A DNA stretch of 16,663 nucleotides from an uncultured Ruminococcus sp. (GTDB taxonomy: Bacteria > Bacillota > Clostridia > Oscillospirales > CAG-272). Under the pieces are notes generated by a model that searched no databases, was not told the origin of the DNA, and saw only the letters and a program-made list of their open reading frames with translations. The stretch spans positions 1-16,663 of the forward strand of contig CACYZS010000018.1 in the NCBI GenBank assembly GCA_902778985.1, given 5' to 3'. This document shows, in pieces, positions 1 to 6,697 of the stretch; positions within the stretch are counted from its first letter, which is position 1; every line of letters starts with the position of its first letter. A program made the translations under genes and the position numbers.

Positions 1-624
1 GGCATCTTCCTGCTCGTGAAGGGGCCGGAAATCGCCGACGTTCTGCTTCAGACGGGACGCGCGACGCCCGATCTGATCGGAACGGGGGTGGCGATCGTGA
101 TCAGCATCGTCTCGTCGATGAACGCCATCGCGGCGCCGTCGGTGTCGCTCGAGGGGACCGGGATCGACGTGATCCGTTCGCTACCCGTGCCGACGAAGAC
201 CGTCCTGCTCGCGAAGGCGGGCAACCACCTGCTCTTTACCGTCCCATCCGTCCTGATCGCCTCTCTTCTCAGCGTGATCTCGCTGCGCGGGACCGTCTCG
301 ATCACGAGCGCGGTATTCATCTTCGTTCTGCCTGTCCTGTTCACGGTCTTCCTTTCACTCTACGACCTGACGCTGGGACTGCTGACACCGAACATCCACT
401 GGACGAGCGAGATCACGGTCATCAAGCAGGGGCTGGGGATCGTTCTGGCTCTGCTCTCCGGCTTCGCGTTCCCCACCCTGATGTTCTTCGTCGCGGCTCT
501 CCTCACTCCGCTCTCGGCTCTGTGGGTCGGGATCATCCTTTCCGCCATTCTTGCCGCCGCGTCGGTCGGACTGTACGTCGCGGTCACGACCTGGGGCGTC
601 AAGGTGTTCGAGAACCTGCAATAA
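1..624 (+). CDS. ABC-2-type transporter permease, C-terminal fragment
   Basis: Only the 3' part of the gene is in the window; the frame is open from base 1, so the GTG at 16 is probably not the true start. The fragment is very hydrophobic, with about five likely membrane segments (counting from the GTG codon: about residues 20-40, 71-90, 99-123, 139-164 and 168-195). A polar loop between the first two reads SVSLEGTGIDVIRSLPVPTK. An SLEG...SLPV loop of this kind is, to my knowledge, typical of large Firmicutes ABC-exporter permeases of the ABC-2 class, which would act in the cytoplasmic membrane with a separate ATPase. The ATPase gene is not visible and may lie upstream of the window. The substrate cannot be told. 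The gene ends in TAA just before a terminator hairpin, so it is the last gene of its transcription unit. The membrane-protein call is firm; the family assignment is moderate. Confidence 0.65.
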   Translation, partial: GIFLLVKGPEIADVLLQTGRATPDLIGTGVAIVISIVSSMNAIAAPSVSLEGTGIDVIRSLPVPTKTVLLAKAGNHLLFTVPSVLIASLLSVISLRGTVSITSAVFIFVLPVLFTVFLSLYDLTLGLLTPNIHWTSEITVIKQGLGIVLALLSGFAFPTLMFFVAALLTPLSALWVGIILSAILAAASVGLYVAVTTWGVKVFENLQ

Positions 625-690
625 AAAGTCCCGGCGTCGCCGGGCAAAAAGATACCGCCTGCGCCGAAAACGGCACAGGCGGTGTTTTGG
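623..690. terminator. Bidirectional terminator between convergent permease and Mrr-like genes
   Basis: Two hairpins lie between the convergent genes. The larger has arms 654-666 and 671-683 (13 bp with one C-A mismatch, AAAA loop). It is followed by GTTTT on the + strand and by ATCTTTTT on the - strand, so it can end transcription from both sides. A smaller perfect hairpin, arms 630-635 and 639-644 with a 3-nt loop, is followed by ACTTTTT on the - strand and is a second terminator for the Mrr-like gene. Confidence 0.8.
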
Positions 691-691
691 T

Positions 692-2011
692 TTAACCGAA
701 AAGCGCGGGATCGACCGTAAGCGCGCCGCCCTCTCCGATCAGCCCGATCCCGAGACGGGTGGCGAGCGAAAAGAGTTTGTACTTGTCGACGGCGGCAAGG
801 TCGGGATGCGCGCGGACGAAGGTCACGGCGTCGGTCGTAAAGGTCGAGGTGGTGACGAACAGTCCGTGGTCGGCTTTCTCCGCCGCCATCACACCGTAGA
901 ACTCGCGCAACTCCTTGAGCGTGACCTGACCAGAAGAGCGGGTCTTCGCCTGCAGCAGCACGACGTCCCCGAGTCCGAGTTCGTCCACGGTCTGCAGGAT
1001 CACGTCGACGCCCTTGTCGTCCGAACCGTCGACGACGTACCGTCCGCAAACGGTCACGCCGTGCGAAGCGTAATACGCCTCAAACAGCCGGGCGACGAAC
1101 TCGGTGAAGAACGCGCCGCCGGCGCGATTGATCTGCTCGGCGAAGCGGTTCTCGTTCATCACGAGGCGCGAGATCCCCCGCTTGGCTTCCCCGTCGGTCT
1201 TGCGCGACTTTGCTTCGGTCTTCGCCGGTCTTGCGACGCGCTTGACGGCAACCTGCGGGAGGGGTGCGGGTTTGGGTTCCGGCGTGCTCTCCTGATTCGA
1301 GGAGACGGGCGCCGGGGCGGACGTTTCGGTCGTCTCGACCGTCTTTGCGGGCGGCGCTTTGCGGTAGCCGACGCTCTTATCAAAGAGGGCGGAACCGTTT
1401 GTCGTCCAGTCCTTCAAACATTGGATCACGAGTCCGCGGACTCCGTTGACCTGTTCCCCCGAAACTCCGAAAAACGAAACGGCGCGCTCGACGAGCGTTT
1501 CTCCCTTTTCGGGTACGTCCTCTTTCAAGGCGCCCGAAAGGAATTCGTTCATCTGCTTTGCCTTGGGCATTCTGACGGTGGGACGCTCCTCCCGCTTCGC
1601 CCTCTCGGGGGCGGGGGAAGTTGCCTTTTGAAGGGCGGTATCATCAGTTTTCGCATCGTCGGGCTCGGAGAGAGCCGCCCTGGGCTCCTGCTCCTTCTCG
1701 GGGGACGGTGCGGGCGCGTCGGAAGGGGTCGCGGCGTTTGCCGTCTCCTCCCCGCCCTTTTCGGTCGCGTCTCCCTTTTTCCGGGTGGTCTCCCGCTTTG
1801 CGAGAGCCAATTCTCCCGAAGCCTGCATCTGCGAAACGATCCGACGGATGCTGTCCTTCAGGCGCTGCGTCTCCTTTTCGTCAGCGTCGTTTTCCGCGAG
1901 TTTCCCGTAACAAGCCTGCCGGAGTTGGCGCTCGTTCCAGTCCTTCTTTTCGGACAGGAGTTCGAGTATCGCCGCGCGAACGAGTTTCGTCCGGCCGGTT
2001 TCTTTTGGCAT
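692..2011 (-). CDS. Mrr-type restriction endonuclease-like protein with N-terminal helical/winged-helix regions
   Basis: 439 residues. The C-terminal part (about 285-435) matches the Mrr branch of PD-(D/E)XK nucleases: an F-x-x-E-F-V helix (E304), then SDDKGVDVI (D336), then LLQAKTR (Q354-x-K356). Mrr-family enzymes cut DNA, often modified DNA. Residues 7-75 form a helical, winged-helix-like region and about 148-218 a second small helical region. Both are candidates for target recognition and are joined by low-complexity Ala/Pro/Glu/Lys linkers (about 76-145 and 219-275). No methyltransferase or other restriction gene is adjacent, so a modification-dependent or standalone role is an inference. 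The start is secure: AGGAGG at 2019-2024 lies 7 nt before the ATG, and a consensus promoter lies upstream. The gene is monocistronic, divergent from the phosphoesterase gene and ends in a strong terminator. Nuclease fold: high confidence. N-terminal fold and biological role: uncertain. Confidence 0.8.
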   Translation of the reverse strand: MPKETGRTKLVRAAILELLSEKKDWNERQLRQACYGKLAENDADEKETQRLKDSIRRIVSQMQASGELALAKRETTRKKGDATEKGGEETANAATPSDAPAPSPEKEQEPRAALSEPDDAKTDDTALQKATSPAPERAKREERPTVRMPKAKQMNEFLSGALKEDVPEKGETLVERAVSFFGVSGEQVNGVRGLVIQCLKDWTTNGSALFDKSVGYRKAPPAKTVETTETSAPAPVSSNQESTPEPKPAPLPQVAVKRVARPAKTEAKSRKTDGEAKRGISRLVMNENRFAEQINRAGGAFFTEFVARLFEAYYASHGVTVCGRYVVDGSDDKGVDVILQTVDELGLGDVVLLQAKTRSSGQVTLKELREFYGVMAAEKADHGLFVTTSTFTTDAVTFVRAHPDLAAVDKYKLFSLATRLGIGLIGEGGALTVDPALFG

Positions 2012-2053
2012 AGATCTACCTCCTTATTCATTTTTTAGGAAAACTGCGGGAAT

Positions 2054-2082
2054 AGTGTAGCACAAACGCCCCCGCTTGTCAA
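2054..2082 (-). promoter_or_regulatory. Sigma-A-type promoter of the Mrr-like gene
   Basis: On the - strand TTGACA (2077-2082) is followed after exactly 17 nt by TACACT (2054-2059). This gives a predicted start near 2047 and a leader of about 36 nt to the ATG at 2011. The -35 box lies inside the near-palindrome CGCTTGTCAAGCG. Confidence 0.8.
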
Positions 2083-2131
2083 GCGGACGCGCCGGGAAGG
2101 CGGAAAATCCGCAAAAGGTCTTGTCAAGCGG
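2075..2131. repeat. Two copies of CTTGTCAAGCGG spanning both divergent -35 boxes
   Basis: The 12-mer CTTGTCAAGCGG occurs at 2075-2086 and again at 2120-2131, 45 bp apart. Its core CTTGTCAAG is palindromic around the central T. The first copy supplies the -35 box (TTGACA on the - strand) of the Mrr-like gene; the second supplies the -35 box (TTGTCA on the + strand) of the phosphoesterase gene. It may be a shared operator, or simply two similar -35 contexts. Confidence 0.5.
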
Positions 2132-2149
2132 CGGATTATGTTGTATAAT
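2121..2149 (+). promoter_or_regulatory. Sigma-A-type promoter of the phosphoesterase gene
   Basis: TTGTCA (2121-2126), a 17-nt spacer, and a perfect TATAAT (2144-2149). The predicted start near 2156 leaves a leader of about 99 nt before the ATG at 2255. Confidence 0.85.
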
Positions 2150-2155
2150 GAAAAT

Positions 2156-2254
2156 CTAAGATTACGCGGGCGCGCCCTGCGCCCCGTGAAAAGCATACCG
2201 TCAGTTTGATACGGGATCTCCCCCGAGGGAGGGGATCCGGACAAGGAGTTATGT
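2156..2254 (+). promoter_or_regulatory. Structured 5' leader of the phosphoesterase gene
   Basis: This predicted leader of about 99 nt can form a GC-rich hairpin with arms GGGCGC (2168-2173) and GCGCCC (2179-2184). A second weak stem-loop forms in the CT/GA-rich stretch around 2214-2238, just before the AAGGAG ribosome binding site (2243-2248). There is no U-tract terminator and no riboswitch class that I recognise, so regulation by this leader is only a possibility. Confidence 0.3.
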
Positions 2255-4366
2255 ATGTTCAGAGAAACCGCTAAAAAGAAATCCTTTTTGCTGACCGTCG
2301 TATTTGCGGCGGTCCTGATCCTTGTCGCTTCACTGTTCCCCGTTTTCCGCGTGTCCGCCGGCGAGCCGGAAGCGGAGATCGCGGATCTCCGTTTTCAGAC
2401 GGTCAAAAACGATAACATCGAATCCGACGAGACCGCTCTCCGGTTCCTGTTCACGGTGGGTTCTCTCAAGTATACCCGCGTGGGATTCGTTTTCTCGAAG
2501 ACCAACACAAATCCGACGGTGGGCGGGACCGGCTGTACCGTCGCTGATACGACCGTCGTTTATTCCGCGGTCAAAGCGGACGGGGAGACCGTCGAGGCGC
2601 CCGCCGGACGCTACTGGGCGGCGGTCAAGATCGCCGGGATCGAGAACGAGTATTTCGATACGCCGATCTACTTAAACGCCTTCGTCGAGGACGGCAAGGG
2701 CATCCGCTACGCGACGGCAGACCGCATCACGGTCTCGAAGGCGTTCGGAAACGAGAGCAACGCCGCCGCGTTCGTCCCGATCCTTCGTTTCGTGGTTTTC
2801 AGCGACGCGCATTACGGCGAATCGGTCAACGCGCAGGATCAGAAACTTCACGATCTGATAGAAGGCGCCTACGATTACAGCGATAACCACGAAAAATACC
2901 AAACGCTTGACGGTGTGTTCGCCGTCGGAGATATTGCTGACAGAGGAAAGACGACCGAACTCAGCCGCTTCTTCTCCGATTTCTACGCCTACATCAGGCC
3001 CGGGACCGAGGCGCAGGCGTTACTCGGCAACCACGAGTTTTATACCCAGCCCGCAAACACTGTTTCCCGGTATCTTGCAGCATCCGGGTATGAAAGCGCT
3101 GATCGACACATCACGATTTCGGGCTATCACTTTATCCTGATGTCCCCGAGCCACTACGAGGGTTTCAACGACGCGAAGATCGCGTGGCTCTCCGAACAAC
3201 TGGAGATCGCCGCAAACGACGATCCGACCGGAAAGAAGCCCATCTTCGTTTTCCAGCATCATCCCCCGTACGACACCGTTTACGGCAGTGAAGACGAGTG
3301 GGGCGTCAAGAACCTTTCTCCCGTCTTCTCGCAGTATCCGCAGGTGGTCGACTTTGCCGGGCACTCGCACTTCCCCATCAACGATCCCCGCTCGATCTGG
3401 CAGGGCGACTATACCGCCCTCAACACGGGTTCCTGCCGCGAATGGGGTATGGATCTTGCAGGCGTGACGAGCAAGACGTTATTCGCCATCGGAAACGAGG
3501 GCGGTTGGTCAATGTCGGAGATCTCGGGCGAACTCTACGATCCCGGGAAATACTACGTGATTGAAGTTGACGCGTTCAATCGGATCCTCGTGCGTGCGTT
3601 TGACGTCGGGACCGGCGTAGCCGTAATTGATCCGATCCTTCTCTGCGTAGGCGATCCTGCCAAATTCACCTGCACCGACGATCGCGCGAACACCGAGATC
3701 ATTCCCGCGTTTGCCGACGACGCCTCCGTTACCGAAGTCTCGATCAACCAATCGTCCGCGACCTTCCTTTTCCCGCGCGTGTCGAACGGCGCGTACGTTC
3801 AGCACTACCGGTGCGAAATCCGGCGCGGCGACGAATTCGTCAACGCTGTCTACCGTCTTGACTGCGGGTTCCTGTTCCCCGCCCCCGAAACGCTGAAACT
3901 GCCCATCTCCAACCTCACCCCGGGCGTTACCTATACGGTGCGCATCATTCCGGTCACGTCGTGGGAAAACGAGGGCGAACCGCTGGTCTTCACTTTCTCG
4001 ACGCCCGAGGCGATCCCTCAGATCTTCTCCGCACAGTTCGGTGAAAACGGCGCGGCGACCGACGCGATCTCAGGTTGCGAATTGCGGAAAGCCGGCTCTC
4101 CCACGACTGCCTACGACGAAACGCGGGACGCTTATTACGCCGTGTTTGACGGGAGCGACGACGCTTACGAGTTCGACGGGATCGCGTCCTATCAGTCCTC
4201 TCTGATCCACGCCTTTACCTTCGAGACTTATCTGTGTATGGACGCAAAGCCCGCCGCCGATTACGTTGCCCCGTTTTCCAACCAGGAAGGCGGCGGCTTC
4301 GGATTCGAGTACACCTCGGAAGGAACGGCGGCTTCGGATTCGAGTACACCTCGGAAGGAACGATGA
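2255..4366 (+). CDS. Secreted calcineurin-like metallophosphoesterase, frameshifted in its LamG domain
   Basis: 703 residues as read, from the ATG after AAGGAG at 2243-2248. Residues 1-35 are a Sec signal peptide (KKK, hydrophobic stretch, cleavage near VSA-GE), so the protein is exported. An Ig-like N-terminal region (about 38-160) precedes the phosphoesterase domain, which has all five metal-site motifs: DAH (184-186), GDIADRG (225-231), GNHE (258-261), HHPP (335-338) and GHSHF (369-373). A fibronectin-III-like region (about 492-585) and the first half of a LamG/concanavalin-like domain (from about 590) follow. Residues 692-703 are an artefact of a 35-bp tandem duplication that shifts the frame; with one copy removed the gene would run to 4680 and encode 796 residues. 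No LPxTG anchor is seen at either end point. The substrate is unknown; surface or extracellular phosphate-ester hydrolysis is inferred. The catalytic domain lies upstream of the lesion and should be intact. Confidence 0.85.
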   Translation: MFRETAKKKSFLLTVVFAAVLILVASLFPVFRVSAGEPEAEIADLRFQTVKNDNIESDETALRFLFTVGSLKYTRVGFVFSKTNTNPTVGGTGCTVADTTVVYSAVKADGETVEAPAGRYWAAVKIAGIENEYFDTPIYLNAFVEDGKGIRYATADRITVSKAFGNESNAAAFVPILRFVVFSDAHYGESVNAQDQKLHDLIEGAYDYSDNHEKYQTLDGVFAVGDIADRGKTTELSRFFSDFYAYIRPGTEAQALLGNHEFYTQPANTVSRYLAASGYESADRHITISGYHFILMSPSHYEGFNDAKIAWLSEQLEIAANDDPTGKKPIFVFQHHPPYDTVYGSEDEWGVKNLSPVFSQYPQVVDFAGHSHFPINDPRSIWQGDYTALNTGSCREWGMDLAGVTSKTLFAIGNEGGWSMSEISGELYDPGKYYVIEVDAFNRILVRAFDVGTGVAVIDPILLCVGDPAKFTCTDDRANTEIIPAFADDASVTEVSINQSSATFLFPRVSNGAYVQHYRCEIRRGDEFVNAVYRLDCGFLFPAPETLKLPISNLTPGVTYTVRIIPVTSWENEGEPLVFTFSTPEAIPQIFSAQFGENGAATDAISGCELRKAGSPTTAYDETRDAYYAVFDGSDDAYEFDGIASYQSSLIHAFTFETYLCMDAKPAADYVAPFSNQEGGGFGFEYTSEGTAASDSSTPRKER
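4291..4360 (+). repeat. 35-bp perfect tandem duplication causing a frameshift
   Basis: Bases 4291-4325 are repeated exactly at 4326-4360, and identity runs 2 nt further (4361-4362). Because 35 is not a multiple of 3, the second copy is read in a different frame. The first copy encodes GGFGFEYTSEG; the second gives AASDSSTPRKER and then TGA at 4364-4366. Deleting one copy restores an uninterrupted LamG-like domain through ...TSEGTMNFWIKIG. Confidence 0.97.
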
Positions 4367-4680
4367 ACTTCTGGATCAAGATCGGCGCCGACTGGATCAA
4401 CGTGAGCACCACGCTTGAAATCAGCGAATGGGTGCATCTCGTCGCCACCTTTGACGGCAGCGTCCTGATCCTCTACCGGAGCGGCTCCGAGGTCGCCAGA
4501 TCCGACGCCTCCGGCACGGTCGTGACGCCGTCGGCAAATCACCTCTCGATCGGCGCCGACTCCAAAGGGAACGTCGGCAGCGAACGCTTTGCCGCCTGCA
4601 AAGTAGCGACGGCAAACGTCTATCAGGTCGTGAAGAGCGCAGGAGAAGTCGCCGAACTCTACTCGCCCTACGCAAACTGA
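4363..4680 (+). pseudogene. Displaced C-terminal half of the LamG domain of the phosphoesterase
   Basis: This segment is the out-of-frame continuation of the phosphoesterase gene. From the ATG at 4363 it encodes about 105 residues with the beta-strand pattern of a LamG/concanavalin-like domain (MNFWIKIGADWINVS, then EWVHLVATFDGSVLILY, then HLSIGADS). The frame is also open upstream through the first repeat copy. The TGA of the preceding frame (4364-4366) overlaps this ATG as ATGA, with GGAAGG a few bases upstream, so reinitiation is conceivable. Alone, it lacks a signal peptide and half of its domain, so it is best read as a gene remnant, or as an assembly artefact if the duplication is not real. 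Confidence 0.8.
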
Positions 4681-4691
4681 TCCGGAAAAAT

Positions 4692-4727
4692 AAAAAAACG
4701 GGAGCGTTCCGGCTCCCGTTTTTCTTT
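4692..4727. terminator. Bidirectional terminator between the phosphoesterase gene and rsgA
   Basis: Perfect 8-bp GC-rich stem, ACGGGAGC (4698-4705) and GCTCCCGT (4712-4719), with a 6-nt loop. It is flanked by A7 on the left and by TTTTTCTTTTT on the right. It is a strong terminator for the + gene and also ends the long minus-strand operon after rsgA. Confidence 0.9.
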
Positions 4728-5618
4728 TTACCAGTCTGTTTTGTTTTTGAGTGTGGCGAAGAGAGCGCGGTAACTGTCGTGGCGGGACTCCGGGATCAAG
4801 CCGTCGCGGACGGCGCGGGCGACGGCGCACTCGTCGGGACCCTCCCCCGTGTGGGTGCAGTCGGCGTAGCGGCACTTGCCGCGGTAGGAGCCGAACTCGG
4901 GGAACGCGTCGAAGAGTTCCGAAAGCGAAAAGAAGTCGAAGCGCGCGAAATCCAGCATCGAGAAGCCCGGGGTGTCGGCGACGAACCCGCCCCCCTCGGG
5001 GAACAGTTCGACGTGCCGGGTGGTGTGTCTTCCCCGCTCGACGCGGCGGCTGATCTCCCCTGTCTCGAGCGAGACGCCCGGGAGCAGTCGGTTGAGCAGC
5101 GTCGATTTCCCGACGCCCGACGCGCCTGCGAACGCGGCGGTGCCGCCCGAGGCGAGTTGCGCCGTCAGATCCGCTTTGAGTTCGTCGATCCCCTCGCCCG
5201 AGAGCGACGAGACCGAGAAGACGGGATAGCCGACCTGACGGTAGAGCGCGGCGTAGGTTTCCGCCGCTTCCTTATCCCCGTCGGTCTTGGTAACGACGAT
5301 CGCGGCGCGGACCGATTTGTTTTCCGCGATGGCGAGCAATTTGTCCAGCGTTTCGAGCGCGGGCGCGGGACGCGCGGCGGCGATGACGCAGTAGAGCGCG
5401 TCGAGATTGGCGATCGGCGGACGGATCAGCGAGTTCTTGCGCGGATCCACCTTCGCGATGACGTATTCCCCGTCGGGACGGTCGAGTTCGACGCGGTCGC
5501 CGATCAAAACTTTCTCTTCGTCGCGTTTGAGCGTTCCTCTGGCGCGACAGGCGATCCTGCCGTTCTCGGTCAGGACTTCAAACAGCCCGCCCAGCCCCTT
5601 GACGACGACGCCCCTCAC
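4728..5618 (-). CDS. rsgA: Ribosome small-subunit-dependent GTPase A
   Basis: 296 residues, normal for RsgA (also called YjeQ or CpgA). This circularly permuted GTPase acts in late maturation of the 30S subunit in the cytoplasm. Seen in order: an N-terminal OB-fold region (about 1-70); the G4 motif as TKTD (110-113) ahead of the P-loop GASGVGKST (165-173); DTPG (215-218); and a C-terminal zinc site C249-x4-C254-x-H256-x7-C264. G4 before G1 is the permuted order that defines the family. The start is a GTG at 5616-5618 that overlaps the rlmN stop as GTGA, with GGGGAG at 5627-5632, so translation is probably coupled to rlmN. It is the last gene of the nrdR-to-rsgA unit. In B. subtilis prpC and prkC lie between rlmN and this gene; they are absent here. 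Confidence 0.96.
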   Translation of the reverse strand: MRGVVVKGLGGLFEVLTENGRIACRARGTLKRDEEKVLIGDRVELDRPDGEYVIAKVDPRKNSLIRPPIANLDALYCVIAAARPAPALETLDKLLAIAENKSVRAAIVVTKTDGDKEAAETYAALYRQVGYPVFSVSSLSGEGIDELKADLTAQLASGGTAAFAGASGVGKSTLLNRLLPGVSLETGEISRRVERGRHTTRHVELFPEGGGFVADTPGFSMLDFARFDFFSLSELFDAFPEFGSYRGKCRYADCTHTGEGPDECAVARAVRDGLIPESRHDSYRALFATLKNKTDW

Positions 5619-6676
5619 GGCGTGCTCTCCCCGCGCTTCGCGGTGCTCTGTCTTCTGAGTTGCCCGCAGGCGGCGTTGACGTCGGAACCGAGGCGGCGGC
5701 GCACCGTCGCGGTCACGCCGAGACGGTTGAGCGTCTCCGCAAACCGACGGGCAGCCCCTTCGTCCGGGGTCTTGTACCCGGTCTCCTTCACCTCGTTCAG
5801 CCGGATCAGGTTGACGTGGAGCGGACGATCGGGAAGGTACAGTTTGAGAAGACCCGCGAGCCGTTTCGCCTCGTCCTGCGTGTCGTTTTCGCCCGCGATC
5901 AAGGTGTATTCAAACGAGATGCGCCGCCCCGTCGCGTCAAAATACGAAGCGCAGGCGGAGAGCAGTTTGTCGAGGTTCCATTTCCGGTTGACCGGCATGA
6001 TGCCCGAGCGCCTTGCGTCGTCGGAAGCGTGGAGCGAGATCGACAGGGTGATGGGCAGATCCTCTTTGGCGAGGTCGTAGATCTTCGGCACGACGCCGCA
6101 GGTCGAAAGCGAGATATGACGGTAGCCGATCCCGAGCCCCTCGGGACGGTTGACCAGGCGCAGGAAACGCAGGACGTTGTCGTAGTTATCGAGCGGCTCG
6201 CCGATCCCCATGATGACGACGCCGTCGACGCGTTCGCCCGCGTCGCGCGCAAGCGCCGCCACCTCGCCGACCATCTCCCCCGCCGAGAGGTTGCGGACGC
6301 GTCCGCCGATGGTCGAGGCGCAGAAGGCGCACCCCATCGCGCACCCGACCTGCGAGGAAACGCAAACCGTGGTGCCGTGTTCGTATTTCATCAAAACCGC
6401 CTCGACCGAGTTGCCGTCGGACAGTTCGAGCAGATACTTCGCGGTCCCGTCGAGCGCGGAGACCTGCTTTTGTGCGATCTTCGGCGTGACGTCGGGATAG
6501 CGGGATTCCAGTTCCAGGCGAAGTTTCTTGGGCAGCGTCGTGATCTCCCCGACCGAGAGCCCCCGCGAGAACGCCGAAAAGACCTGCTTCGCGCGGTACG
6601 CCGGTTGACCGAGCGACGCGAACAGGTCGGCAAGTTCTTCGGGGAAAAGCGAAAGAAGGTCGAGGGGACGGTCCAT
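5615..6676 (-). CDS. rlmN: Dual-specificity 23S rRNA/tRNA (adenine-C2) methyltransferase RlmN
   Basis: 353 residues. A radical-SAM enzyme that makes 2-methyladenosine at 23S rRNA A2503 and at tRNA position 37. The [4Fe-4S] motif CAMGCAFC gives C112, C116 and C119. The two methyl-transfer cysteines are C105 (in VCVSSQVGC) and C337 (in SDVNAACGQL), matching C118 and C355 of the E. coli enzyme by spacing. GIGEPLDNYDNV (157-168) is the SAM-binding GEP region. The ATG at 6674-6676 was chosen because AAGGAG (6684-6689) lies 7 nt upstream; a TTG at 6692-6694 would place this binding site inside the gene. It follows rsmB after about 21 nt and overlaps rsgA by 4 nt. Confidence 0.96.
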   Translation of the reverse strand: MDRPLDLLSLFPEELADLFASLGQPAYRAKQVFSAFSRGLSVGEITTLPKKLRLELESRYPDVTPKIAQKQVSALDGTAKYLLELSDGNSVEAVLMKYEHGTTVCVSSQVGCAMGCAFCASTIGGRVRNLSAGEMVGEVAALARDAGERVDGVVIMGIGEPLDNYDNVLRFLRLVNRPEGLGIGYRHISLSTCGVVPKIYDLAKEDLPITLSISLHASDDARRSGIMPVNRKWNLDKLLSACASYFDATGRRISFEYTLIAGENDTQDEAKRLAGLLKLYLPDRPLHVNLIRLNEVKETGYKTPDEGAARRFAETLNRLGVTATVRRRLGSDVNAACGQLRRQSTAKRGESTP

Positions 6677-6697
6677 GCAGAAACTCCTTCCCAAGAT

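Noticed and set aside
551..2038. Long open frame on the + strand (495 codons) opposite the Mrr-like gene
   Set aside because: It is antisense to a gene with clear motifs, promoter and ribosome binding site, and its protein has low-complexity Arg/Gly/Leu-rich composition typical of a shadow frame in GC-rich DNA.
6677..6694. TTG start for rlmN at 6692-6694
   Set aside because: The AAGGAG ribosome binding site at 6684-6689 would lie inside the coding region; the ATG at 6674-6676 is correctly spaced from it.
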